Made by a program: the position numbers and the translations under genes. Source: JAGXTF01 sp040376005 (lineage in GTDB: Bacteria > Bacteroidota > Bacteroidia > NS11-12g > UBA955). From it: DNA of 10,000 nucleotides. The number at the start of each line of letters is the position of its first letter. Positions within the stretch are counted from its first letter, which is position 1. The DNA lies in assembly GCA_040376005.1 (NCBI GenBank), contig JBEIRK010000095.1, positions 1-10,000 on the forward strand, written 5' to 3'. Shown here piece by piece: positions 1 to 7,744 of the stretch. The notes under the pieces are model-generated. The model saw only the letters and a list, made by a program, of their open reading frames with translations, ran no database searches and was not told the origin of the DNA.

Positions 1-265
1 GGGTAACAGTGTCGCTGCGCAAATCTATGGTCATACCTAGTGCCAAAGGTAAGAATGGGAGAGGTACGAGGCAAGATGTGTGTGTGCCCAATGGCAGGGA
101 ATGCTCTGAAGTCATGAACAGGTTGTTCTCATCGCGAGGTTGCACCAGGAGTGAAACCTCCAGGCCTGCCTGCCATTCCGCTGCGCTAGGTAAAGACGCA
201 ACCAGGGGAGCCTGGGGGCTCAGGAGATGCGAGGCATCGCGTCTCTGCGGATACTTCCTCGCTAC
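1..265. other. GC-richer, stem-rich segment of unknown nature at the left edge
   Basis: This stretch is visibly richer in G and C than the AT-rich genes beside it, and I recognise no protein in it. One plus-strand frame is open from the left edge to the stop at 297-299 (a GTG start would be at 9), but the product is rich in Arg, Cys, Ser and Gly, has no hydrophobic core pattern, and runs over the end of the regulator gene. Several RNA stems can be drawn: 157-165 with 210-218 (nine pairs, one G-U), 224-230 with 239-245 (seven pairs, one G-U; alternatively 226-230 with 234-238), a competing 202-206/211-215 hairpin, and 85-88 with 93-96. This suggests a structured RNA or the end of a mobile or intron-like element, but I see no group II intron domain V, no RNase P and no tRNA signature. 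The left border lies outside the window. Confidence 0.3.
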
Positions 266-289
266 TGTTAACTATCAAATATCAACCAG

Positions 290-1213
290 TCAGTATTGAT
301 CACACCAGCTGAAGGTGTTTTTCACAATTTCTGATTTGTTTTTCTTCAAATAACTGAGGAATGACTCTGAAACGGGAGAATGACGCTTGCCCTTCAACCA
401 TATCAAACTCCAATTGGATTTTATAGGCAACCCTTTTGCAGGTATGATTTGCAACTCGCCATTGCGCAACTCATTGCGAATGCCTATCAATGGCATGATA
501 GAGATTCCAAGTCCTGCGATTAAGGCCTGTTTTACAGCTTCATTGGAGGTAAGTTCCATTTTCTTTAAGGCAGATATATTTTGATTCTCAATGAAGGTCT
601 CCATTATTTGTCGAGTGCCCGAACCTTTCTCTCTGAATATTAAGGATGATCTTTCGAACAGCTCTGTCAATTTCTGATTTTTTTTGATTTGAATGGAGGT
701 GTTTCCCACAAGATATAATTTGTTCTGCATCAAATCCAATTTCTCAATATTGATATTGGTAGGCAATAATGAAACCAAGGCAAAGTCAATTTCATTGTTC
801 TCTAGATTCTCCAATACTTTGGTTTTATTGGTTACATCCATGTTCAGCTCTATACCCTCATGTTCTTTGATAAAGTCACTAAGAAAATATGGCAATACAT
901 ATTTCCCAGTGGAAACTACCGCAATTTTTAATCGACCCGTCAATTGTCCTTTATACGCCATGGTTTTGTAGTTGATGGCATACACTTGATTTAAGATATT
1001 CTCTGCCGCAGCTGCTATTTCTTTACCAAAATCAGTGATATAAATCTGCCTTCCTACCACTTCTGTCAGTGGGATGTCAAACTGATCTTGGAAATTTTTG
1101 AGTTGTATAGATACTGCAGGTTGGGTTAAGTTTAATTCCTCGGAAGCCTTGGTAATACTGAGGGTTTGTGTGATTTTTAAGAAAACCTGCAATTGGTGAA
1201 GTGTGTAATGCAT
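290..1213 (-). CDS. LysR-family transcriptional regulator
   Basis: A 307-residue protein, the normal length for a LysR-type regulator. Residues 4-63 form the winged helix-turn-helix; the recognition part is around residues 18-40, with the typical sequence LTQPAVSIQLKNF. The family's usual LFER...R.Y.T..G wing appears here as LTEVVGRQIYITDFG. A linker helix follows at about 64-90, and the effector-binding periplasmic-binding-protein-like domain covers about 92-295, including the STGKYVLPYFL and FREKGSGTRQIMETF segments that resemble the CbbR/RbcR/CysB-like branch. Proteins of this family bind DNA as dimers or tetramers and respond to a small metabolite; the effector cannot be read from the sequence. 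The ATG at 1213 is preceded by a perfect TAnnTTTG box 25-32 bases upstream. The gene is divergent from the giant surface protein, which is the classical arrangement for a LysR regulator and its target, but no further link is visible. No intrinsic terminator follows the stop codon. Confidence 0.93.
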   Translation of the reverse strand: MHYTLHQLQVFLKITQTLSITKASEELNLTQPAVSIQLKNFQDQFDIPLTEVVGRQIYITDFGKEIAAAAENILNQVYAINYKTMAYKGQLTGRLKIAVVSTGKYVLPYFLSDFIKEHEGIELNMDVTNKTKVLENLENNEIDFALVSLLPTNINIEKLDLMQNKLYLVGNTSIQIKKNQKLTELFERSSLIFREKGSGTRQIMETFIENQNISALKKMELTSNEAVKQALIAGLGISIMPLIGIRNELRNGELQIIPAKGLPIKSNWSLIWLKGKRHSPVSESFLSYLKKNKSEIVKNTFSWCDQY

Positions 1214-1237
1214 AAGAAAATTTTATGAATATGATTG

Positions 1238-1245
1238 CAAATATA
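1238..1245 (-). promoter_or_regulatory. Bacteroidota-type -7 promoter element for the LysR gene
   Basis: On the minus strand these bases read TATATTTG, a perfect match to the TAnnTTTG -7 element of the Bacteroidota housekeeping sigma factor. Transcription starting about seven bases further on would give a leader of roughly 18 bases before the ATG at 1213. I see no convincing TTTG-like -33 element at the usual spacing, and the region is AT-rich, so a chance match is possible. Confidence 0.5.
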
Positions 1246-1271
1246 AATGAAAATTATTGAAAACGAGCTTT

Positions 1272-1279
1272 CATTTTTG
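1272..1279 (+). promoter_or_regulatory. Possible -7 promoter element for the surface-protein gene
   Basis: The sequence CATTTTTG matches TAnnTTTG except at the first base and lies 23 bases before the ATG at 1303, a plausible distance. No good -33 element is seen. The two divergent promoters would lie within about 40 bp of each other. Between them are AT-rich arms (ATTTT at 1220-1224, AAAAT at 1250-1254) that could hold a LysR site, though such arms are expected by chance here. Confidence 0.3.
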
Positions 1280-1302
1280 AATCCTCAACTAATACAAAAC
1301 CT

Positions 1303-4300
1303 ATGAATAGAACAACTACACAATTTCTTTTTGGCAGATTGCTACCAGGCAAACTGTCAGAATCCCCGCTACTTAAACCAAAGCCCACGGCGAGGCTCAA
1401 ATCGCTGGCCCTCGGTTCATTGTGTGTAAGTTCAATGGCGCGTCTGTTCGCGCTTGTCATCTTGCTTGGAAGCACCTCCATGCTCTCTGCACAAATGAAT
1501 GGTACCTACACCTTGAATGCCTCGGCTGCCGCTTCTTCAACCAACTTTACCAACTGGCAGTCTTTTTGGCGTTCCTTGTCTGGTCTTTCTAGATCGGATC
1601 TTGGTCCTACACTTACAGGCGGCGTAAATGGTCCAGTAGTACTTAATGTAATGAGTTCGGTAACTGAAACCCAACAAGTTCAGTTTCCAATAGTTACAGG
1701 TGCATCTGCTACGAATACTATCACCATTAATGGTGGCGGTAACGTGCTTTCTTATGCAGGTACAACCACCTTGAACGCAGTAATTACCTTGAATGGTACT
1801 GATTACCTCACACTGCGCAATCTTACCATACGCAACACGGCAAACATTACCCAAGTCATGGGTATACGTTTGTTTGGCGGTGCAGATTACAACGTGATTG
1901 AGAACAATACCATTGAATTCTCGGCACTTACTCTAGGTAGCTCCACCGCAGGCGGAGCTTATGTAGCTTTCTCTTCTGCAACCTCACTTACAGGTGTAAC
2001 TGCGGGTGGTGGGAATAATGGTAATTTTAACTTGGTACGCAATAACCTCATGCGCACTACCAATGTTAACAGTCCGGGTCCTGCCTATGGTATTTTTGAA
2101 GTACAAAACATTTCAAACTATACCTCCGTTCACAGTAACAATACCTTTGACAGAAATACCATTCAAAACTTTTTCTTCTGGGGAATTAATACCTACTATA
2201 CCAATGGAACACTCATTACAGGCAACGATATCTCTCGTGCCAATGCGACAACTGGCTTGCCAAGTTCTACCTCTGGAGGTATAAACAGTTATTACAACGC
2301 AGCAACCAACCGCATTATTCGTGCAGATAGTAACTTTATTCACGATTTGCCATTCTCAGGTTCTGCTCCATCAGGGTCGAATTCTTTCATGCATGGTATG
2401 TATGTCTGGTACTGGCTCGGTACAACTTCAAACCCTTTTTCAATTAAAGGAAATACCTTATTAAACATCACTTCTTCTTCGGCTGGACAAGGTATCTATG
2501 AAGGTTACAGCAACAATGGTACTATTGATTTTAATCGTATTGAGAATATCCGAAACAATGTAAACTCTACTGTGTTTTCAATTTATTCAATTTACGGAAC
2601 TACCAAAAATATTGTAAGCAATACCATTCAGAAGAATAGACCATTTGCAACCTATTATGGCATTTACACCTTTGCAATTGGTGGAACAACAAACCGTGTG
2701 AATGATAACATTATCATCGATAATGAATCCACCGTTACAGGTACATACCACATTCTCTACGGTATTTTCACAGCCAATGGAAACTTGGAAGTACAGCGCA
2801 ACTTGGTTTACGGTTTAAGACAAGTTTCAACATCTGGAATTATCTATGCATTGCGCACCCAAGTAAGCGGTGGTGACCATTTGTACGCCAATAACGTGGT
2901 ATCGAATTGCGGTGGTGCAGGCGCTACGTATGGATTCTATCACAGTACCAACTCGAATAATTTGATTTTCCGCCAAAACACCTTGAATCTTACAACCCAA
3001 GGTGGTGGCAGCTCTTTCCACTATCAATATGGTATTTTCGGTTTCGGAAATGGCAGCACCACTATCGATGGAAACATAGTGGTAACATCGAACTCGTACG
3101 GCGTGTATCCTGTGTACTACGCAGGTACTACCAACCCGCAGCCGAATTTCCGTCACAATACCTATTGGGCAAGCAACTTCACCTTGCAGTTTTGGTATAA
3201 CCCAGCTATGGGTACAAGAAACACCTTTGCAGACTGGAGAAATTCTGTCTTTGCCAATATGGATGCAGAAATTTTCGCCAATCCTATGCTAAGAAACCCG
3301 AACGCAATGGATTTCTCAGCAGGTAGTTTCTTGGCACATAACAATGTACCTGAAGACAATAGAGTAAGCACAGATTTTACGAAGAGATCTAGAAACACTG
3401 TAGTCTGCGACCGTGGTGCAATTTCCACAGTAATGGACTTGGAGTCTTCTGCAGCAAGCTATAATGGGGGAACAAATCCATGTACTGGTTATTCAGAAAA
3501 ATTGAAGCTTACCATTAGGAATAACTTTAGCGATACAGCACTCAATTTCTGGATTGCATTTTCTCTGAACGGAAGAATGATGCAACGCCAATTGGTGACT
3601 GCGCGCATTGCTCCTGGACAATCATCCGTGCAAGAGTTTGTAAATCCCTTGCAGCTCAGCAACTCAGGTTCTCAGCGTTTGGTAGTGTATATTATGAATC
3701 CAGATGATATCCGCAGCAATGACAGCCAAGTATTCCAACTGAATGTTAGAAAATCTCCAGGCGGATCTAAAGTTGTGGCTTCTTCACAAGCGACCAAAGC
3801 GGTATATCAAAGCACGAAGAACTTTGATGTAACTGTGGTGGGTCAGTCTGCAATCTACGATGTAAGCGCACCTACCAATTTCACAAATGGCAACTACGGC
3901 AGCGCATGGACCGCCAGCGTATATGCAGAAATGCAAAGTGGACAATTGCGCAGCAGTTCTGAAACCAAACTCACCGCACCTAGTGGTTCAAATATGGTGG
4001 TGTCCTATACCACTTCGGATAAGAACATAGAAGATTCTACCATTACCCTTTGCATTAAAGTAACTGACCTTGTGAATGGTTGTGATACCATTTTGAGACG
4101 CAGAATTTTGGTATACCCATCTATCAGTCCTGATTTCGAATTCCCATCAAGAATTTGTGACCAAGAAGAGGTAGCATTTATCAATAAAAGTACTGTAAAA
4201 AGTGGCTTCATGGAATTTAAGTGGAACTTCGGTACGGGTGTAGCTGCGGATACTTCAGATGCTCCAGAACCCGTATTCCAATTCCCAAAACCAGGAACCT

Positions 4301-5886
4301 ATTGGGTGAAAATGACTGCGAAAACCAAGCCTTATGGTTTTGCATTCTATGATTCTGCGCAGGTAGTAATCAATCAGATTCCAACTGTTGCCTTTACCAA
4401 AGTAAATGCTTGCTCAGGTATTAATTTGCAGTTCACCAATCGCACCACACCTTCCAACTCAACCTACAGATGGGAGTTTGGCGACGGTACCTTTAGCACC
4501 GCTACCAGCCCAGCGAAGTCTTATACCAAAGCTGGCGTGTATAATGTAAAATTGACCGCTACACTCAATGGTTGCGTAGCCTCGAGCACTCAACGCGTAT
4601 ACCAATTTGAAAAGCCCAAGGCTGACTTCAAACTTAGCGAAGGCACTTGCCAAAATGACCGTTTCCAATTTGAGAATTTGAGCTCTATTAAAGATGGTTT
4701 TGTAGGCAGCAAATGGGACTTTGACAATGGTGTGGTAAGCACAGAAGAGAATCCAGCCATCACCTTTACCACCGCAGGCACCAAGAATGTGAAACTCACC
4801 ACAACCTCTGAATTTGGTTGTGTGGATTCCAAAGTAGTTCCAGTAACAGTTGCAGAAAGTCCAATAGCAGAGTTTACCAACGACCCAGCTTGCTCTGTAA
4901 CACCTACTTCGTTTACAAATACTACAGCAGCTACAAACAGCGCTGTGAGTTCTTATACTTGGAATTTCGGTGACGGTTCAACCTCTACTGCTGAAAATCC
5001 AGTGAAAACTTGGAGCAATTTGGGTCCTAAAAACGTATCTCTCACTGTGGTATTGGCAAATGGATGCAAATCTTCATTTAGCAAAAAACTTAATGTAGGT
5101 GTAGAACCTGTTGTATTGTTTAATGCACAAAATGTGTGTGCAGGCGAAGCTGTGACCTTTGAAAACAACTCACGCTGGCCGCAAGGAGATATCTCCTTCT
5201 CCTGGAATTTTGGCGACAATACAAGCAGCACCAATTCAGACCCAAGACATATCTATAATACTTCGGTGACCAAAACCTATAACGTTACCTTGAAAGCCTC
5301 AATTGCGGGCGGTTGTGAAGCAAGCTTGACCAAGCCTGTAACGGTGAACCAAGGTCCAACCACTTGCGACTTTACTTCTAACCCTGACTATGCCTTTGGT
5401 TTCCATGGTATGCGCTTTGATCCTATCAATGGTGCAGGAAACCAAGTTGTAGAAAATGGCGTAACCTATACATGGGTATTTGATGGTGGTGGAACTCAAA
5501 AAGGCGGTACCACCAATTATAACTTCCAAGTGGATGGTGTGTATAATGTAACCATGCGTGCACGTGTGGATGCTACCGGTTGCGAGTGCAGCAAAAGCCG
5601 CACTGTGGTCATGAACCGCACACAAGTAACTGCACCAGAAGATATGGGAATGGCTGTATATCCAAACCCAAGCAATGGTCAGTTTACAGTAGCATTGGCC
5701 GAAAATTTTGGATCAAAAGTAACCGTGGAAGTGCATAGCCTAAGCGGTGCATTGATAAACACATTTGTTGCGGAAAACACGGGTGCAATCAATGTGGATG
5801 CTGGCGACGTAGCCGAAGGTATTTACCTCCTACGCGTGAGCTCTGATAGCCGTGTCTTGACTCAAAGAATTAAAATCCAAAAGTAG
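1303..5886 (+). CDS. Giant secreted surface protein: beta-helix, PKD domains and T9SS sorting tail
   Basis: A 1527-residue exported protein. Residues 45-63 form a hydrophobic signal peptide core ending in LSAQ, with cleavage likely near residue 63; a 44-residue basic extension precedes it. Residues about 65-150 form an N-terminal GTYTLN...LTGGVNGPVVLNV segment, a type common in Bacteroidota cell-surface proteins. Residues about 155-640 carry short N- and G-rich repeats (NVIENNTIE, ITGNDI, VSNTIQKN, VNDNIII, IDGNIVV) typical of a right-handed parallel beta-helix. Residues about 702-935 look like two Ig-like or CARDB-like modules. From about 939 to 1439 there are roughly six PKD-type modules, with cores such as WNFGTG, WEFGDG, WDFDNG, WNFGDG and WNFGDN; most have one Cys near the start and a GC near the end. 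Residues about 1450-1527 form the T9SS type A sorting domain (VYPNPSNGQF ... GIYLLRV), which in this family directs export through the outer membrane and is removed. A role in adhesion or glycan binding is inferred. The ATG at 1303 follows an A-rich leader; the ATG at 1435 (1483 residues) is a credible alternative start. Confidence 0.93.
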   Translation: MNRTTTQFLFGRLLPGKLSESPLLKPKPTARLKSLALGSLCVSSMARLFALVILLGSTSMLSAQMNGTYTLNASAAASSTNFTNWQSFWRSLSGLSRSDLGPTLTGGVNGPVVLNVMSSVTETQQVQFPIVTGASATNTITINGGGNVLSYAGTTTLNAVITLNGTDYLTLRNLTIRNTANITQVMGIRLFGGADYNVIENNTIEFSALTLGSSTAGGAYVAFSSATSLTGVTAGGGNNGNFNLVRNNLMRTTNVNSPGPAYGIFEVQNISNYTSVHSNNTFDRNTIQNFFFWGINTYYTNGTLITGNDISRANATTGLPSSTSGGINSYYNAATNRIIRADSNFIHDLPFSGSAPSGSNSFMHGMYVWYWLGTTSNPFSIKGNTLLNITSSSAGQGIYEGYSNNGTIDFNRIENIRNNVNSTVFSIYSIYGTTKNIVSNTIQKNRPFATYYGIYTFAIGGTTNRVNDNIIIDNESTVTGTYHILYGIFTANGNLEVQRNLVYGLRQVSTSGIIYALRTQVSGGDHLYANNVVSNCGGAGATYGFYHSTNSNNLIFRQNTLNLTTQGGGSSFHYQYGIFGFGNGSTTIDGNIVVTSNSYGVYPVYYAGTTNPQPNFRHNTYWASNFTLQFWYNPAMGTRNTFADWRNSVFANMDAEIFANPMLRNPNAMDFSAGSFLAHNNVPEDNRVSTDFTKRSRNTVVCDRGAISTVMDLESSAASYNGGTNPCTGYSEKLKLTIRNNFSDTALNFWIAFSLNGRMMQRQLVTARIAPGQSSVQEFVNPLQLSNSGSQRLVVYIMNPDDIRSNDSQVFQLNVRKSPGGSKVVASSQATKAVYQSTKNFDVTVVGQSAIYDVSAPTNFTNGNYGSAWTASVYAEMQSGQLRSSSETKLTAPSGSNMVVSYTTSDKNIEDSTITLCIKVTDLVNGCDTILRRRILVYPSISPDFEFPSRICDQEEVAFINKSTVKSGFMEFKWNFGTGVAADTSDAPEPVFQFPKPGTYWVKMTAKTKPYGFAFYDSAQVVINQIPTVAFTKVNACSGINLQFTNRTTPSNSTYRWEFGDGTFSTATSPAKSYTKAGVYNVKLTATLNGCVASSTQRVYQFEKPKADFKLSEGTCQNDRFQFENLSSIKDGFVGSKWDFDNGVVSTEENPAITFTTAGTKNVKLTTTSEFGCVDSKVVPVTVAESPIAEFTNDPACSVTPTSFTNTTAATNSAVSSYTWNFGDGSTSTAENPVKTWSNLGPKNVSLTVVLANGCKSSFSKKLNVGVEPVVLFNAQNVCAGEAVTFENNSRWPQGDISFSWNFGDNTSSTNSDPRHIYNTSVTKTYNVTLKASIAGGCEASLTKPVTVNQGPTTCDFTSNPDYAFGFHGMRFDPINGAGNQVVENGVTYTWVFDGGGTQKGGTTNYNFQVDGVYNVTMRARVDATGCECSKSRTVVMNRTQVTAPEDMGMAVYPNPSNGQFTVALAENFGSKVTVEVHSLSGALINTFVAENTGAINVDAGDVAEGIYLLRVSSDSRVLTQRIKIQK

Positions 5887-5932
5887 AAAAGGTATCTCAA
5901 AAAAAGAGTTTGAGTCAATTTCAAGTATTTTG

Positions 5933-6049
5933 ATGAGAACTGAGGCGGTTCGTGCATTGCAGGCTGGTGGCCTGGAAAAGCGAGCCAACGATTGGGCTCA
6001 ACAAAAGACGCAGTTGATTTTAGATAAAATAGAATTGCAGTTAAATTGA
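5933..6049 (+). CDS. Possible 38-residue small protein or remnant gene end
   Basis: An ATG at 5933 opens 38 codons ending in TGA at 6047-6049. The product is charged and probably helical (start MRTEAVRALQAGGLEKR, end DKIELQLN). The frame is open further upstream, back to a stop at 5858-5860, and the bases between also read as a plausible helical, Lys/Glu-rich peptide. The stretch may therefore be the surviving 3' end of a longer gene whose front was lost next to the surface-protein gene. It lies upstream of the terminator at 6123, so it would be in the same transcript as the surface-protein gene unless it has its own promoter. No clear ribosome binding site precedes the ATG. I recognise no family, and chance is a real alternative for so short an ORF. 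Confidence 0.3.
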   Translation: MRTEAVRALQAGGLEKRANDWAQQKTQLILDKIELQLN

Positions 6050-6122
6050 CCAAATGAACTTTTGAGATAGCTTTTACAAAACAAAACAGACAGTAACTGA
6101 ACAGCGTGTTGAAATTATGGTT

Positions 6123-6152
6123 AAAAGCCCTTCCGAGTGAAGGGCTTTTTTT
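6123..6152 (+). terminator. Strong rho-independent terminator
   Basis: An 11-bp perfect stem (6123-6133 with 6139-6149, core AAAGCCCTTC / GAAGGGCTTT) closes a five-base loop and ends in an uninterrupted run of seven T at 6146-6152. The T run is on the plus strand, so it should stop transcripts from the surface-protein gene and any small ORF after it, about 240 bases past the surface-protein stop codon. It separates that gene from the isocitrate dehydrogenase cluster. Confidence 0.92.
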
Positions 6153-6232
6153 ATTTCATTATAGGTGAGTGTTTTGCGAAATCAAAGCGAGACAAGCCTT
6201 TTCTTATTAGTATAAATATATGTTATGTATAT

Positions 6233-6279
6233 GATAATGATTATATATATAAATTAATGTTTATGGATTGGGATATTTG
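6233..6279 (+). promoter_or_regulatory. AT-rich promoter region of the isocitrate dehydrogenase gene
   Basis: GATATTTG at 6272-6279 matches the TAnnTTTG -7 element at all but the first base and would place the transcript start about 14 bases before the ATG at 6300. Upstream lies a very AT-rich stretch with a perfect 12-base palindrome (TTATATATATAA, 6241-6252) overlapping a one-base-centred inverted repeat (ATAAT-G-ATTAT, 6234-6244). The hexamers GATAAT and GATTAT at 6233-6244 resemble the first two units of a Fur-type operator, but the third unit is poor. No clear -33 element is seen. Confidence 0.35.
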
Positions 6280-6299
6280 CATCACAATTAAGACACACT

Positions 6300-7733
6300 A
6301 TGACAAGAATTACCGTAGCAAAAGGAGATGGAATTGGACCTGAAATCATGGACGCGACCTTGAAAATCATTATGGCCGCAGGTGCTGATTTAGAAATTGA
6401 AGAAATTGAAGTAGGAGAGAAGGTGTATTTGGCAGGAAATACCGCAGGAATTGCTCCTGAAGCTTGGGATACCATTCGCCGCAATAAAGTGTTTTTAAAA
6501 GCTCCAATTACCACTCCACAAGGGGGCGGGTACAAGAGTTTGAACGTGACTACCCGTAAGTTTTTGGGATTGTATTCGAATGTGAGACCTTGTGTGAGTC
6601 TGCATCCTTTTGTGAAAACAAAACATCCGGTAATGGACATTGTAATTGTGCGTGAAAATGAGGAAGATTTGTATGCAGGGATTGAACACCAACAAACCGA
6701 TGAGGTGGTTCAATGCTTGAAATTAATTAGCAGACCAGGTTGCGAAAAAATTGTGCGTTACGCCTTTGAATTTGCGCGTCAACAAAAACGCAAAAAAGTA
6801 ACCTGCTTTACCAAAGACAATATCATGAAGCAAACTGACGGATTGTTTCACAAAGTGTTTGATGAAATTGCAGCAGAATATCCTGATATCGAAAACGAAC
6901 ATTGGATCATTGACATCGGAGCTGCGAAAATGGCCGATACGCCAGAGCAGTTCGATGTGATTGTAATGCCCAATTTGTATGGCGACGTGCTAAGTGATGT
7001 AGCTGCACAAATTACCGGCTCTGTGGGCTTGGCAGGCTCTGCCAATATCGGTGAAACCTGCTCTATGTTTGAAGCCATCCACGGCTCTGCGCCACGCCGC
7101 GCCGGACAGAATACCGCCAACCCTTCAGGTTTGTTGCAAGGTGCTGTGATGATGCTCAACCATATTGGCCAAACTGCCATTGCAGAGAAAGTGCAAAATG
7201 CCTGGCTTAAAACCATTGAAGACGGCATTCATACCAACGATATTTACAAAGAAGGTACCAGCAAACAGTCGGTAGGAACACGCGAATTTGCGGATGCTGT
7301 AATTGCCAATTTGGGCCAACAGCCTTCGATTTTGAAACCCGTGAATTACGCGAATAGCGCAAGTCTGAATTTGCCTACATACAAGCGCAAACCAGCCATG
7401 AAAAAAGATTTGGTGGGTGTGGATGTGTTTGTTCACTGGGCCGGTACAGATGCTAATGAGCTCGCTGCGCAGGTGAAGCACATGGAAACAGAGCACGTAA
7501 AACTAACCATGATTACCAACCGCGGTATTAAAGTATGGCCTGATGGCTTCCAAGAAACCTTCTGCACAGACCACTGGCGCTGCAGGTTTAAACCTAGCGA
7601 TGGGAAGTTGGAGTCTAAGGAAATTATAGGGCTGCTCAGCGCTGCGCTGGATGTGAACATAGATGCAGTGAAGACGGAGAACTTATACGCCTTCGATGGC
7701 AAAGATGCATTCTCATTGGGTCAAGGTCAATAA
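6300..7733 (+). CDS. Isocitrate dehydrogenase, probably NADP-dependent, long C-terminal type
   Basis: A 477-residue enzyme of the isocitrate/isopropylmalate dehydrogenase family, which oxidatively decarboxylates isocitrate to 2-oxoglutarate in the TCA cycle. Visible motifs, with E. coli equivalents: the KGDGIGPEI start; the isocitrate-binding set S80, N82, R86 and R96 (S113, N115, R119, R129); R118 and Y125 (R153, Y160); catalytic K172 in TKDNIMK (K230); and Mg-binding D229 and D233 in NLYGDVLSD (D307, D311). The cofactor loop HGSAPRRAGQN has Arg266-Arg267 where E. coli NADP enzymes have Lys-Tyr and NAD enzymes of the family usually have Asp-Ile; the basic pair favours NADP. S80, N82 and the TTRKFLGLYSNVR segment fit isocitrate rather than isopropylmalate. 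After the catalytic domain (about residue 345) there is a further domain of about 130 residues, as in the roughly 480-500-residue Thermus and Rickettsia-type enzymes. It is the first gene of a tight same-strand cluster, with the next start 11 bases after its stop. Confidence 0.93.
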   Translation: MTRITVAKGDGIGPEIMDATLKIIMAAGADLEIEEIEVGEKVYLAGNTAGIAPEAWDTIRRNKVFLKAPITTPQGGGYKSLNVTTRKFLGLYSNVRPCVSLHPFVKTKHPVMDIVIVRENEEDLYAGIEHQQTDEVVQCLKLISRPGCEKIVRYAFEFARQQKRKKVTCFTKDNIMKQTDGLFHKVFDEIAAEYPDIENEHWIIDIGAAKMADTPEQFDVIVMPNLYGDVLSDVAAQITGSVGLAGSANIGETCSMFEAIHGSAPRRAGQNTANPSGLLQGAVMMLNHIGQTAIAEKVQNAWLKTIEDGIHTNDIYKEGTSKQSVGTREFADAVIANLGQQPSILKPVNYANSASLNLPTYKRKPAMKKDLVGVDVFVHWAGTDANELAAQVKHMETEHVKLTMITNRGIKVWPDGFQETFCTDHWRCRFKPSDGKLESKEIIGLLSAALDVNIDAVKTENLYAFDGKDAFSLGQGQ

Positions 7734-7744
7734 GCAAGGTTAGT

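Noticed and set aside
1..265. Group II intron, RNase P RNA or retron RNA
   Set aside because: No domain V hairpin, no RNase P core and no reverse transcriptase are visible; the stems alone do not identify a class.
9..299. Open frame of 96 codons from a GTG at the left edge
   Set aside because: Arg/Cys/Ser-rich product without a family resemblance, possible chance frame in a GC-rich stem-forming block, and it overlaps the end of the regulator gene on the opposite strand. Kept only as a note under the edge segment.
1720..3200. CRISPR-like or direct DNA repeats within the surface-protein gene
   Set aside because: The recurring N/G/I-rich motifs repeat at the protein level as beta-helix coils, not as identical DNA units with spacers.
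6137..6343. 68-codon plus-strand frame starting inside the terminator
   Set aside because: Begins in the terminator hairpin, crosses the promoter region and overlaps the isocitrate dehydrogenase start in another frame.
6254..6640. 128-codon minus-strand frame over the start of isocitrate dehydrogenase
   Set aside because: Antisense shadow of conserved coding sequence (GDGIGPE to the isocitrate-binding segment).
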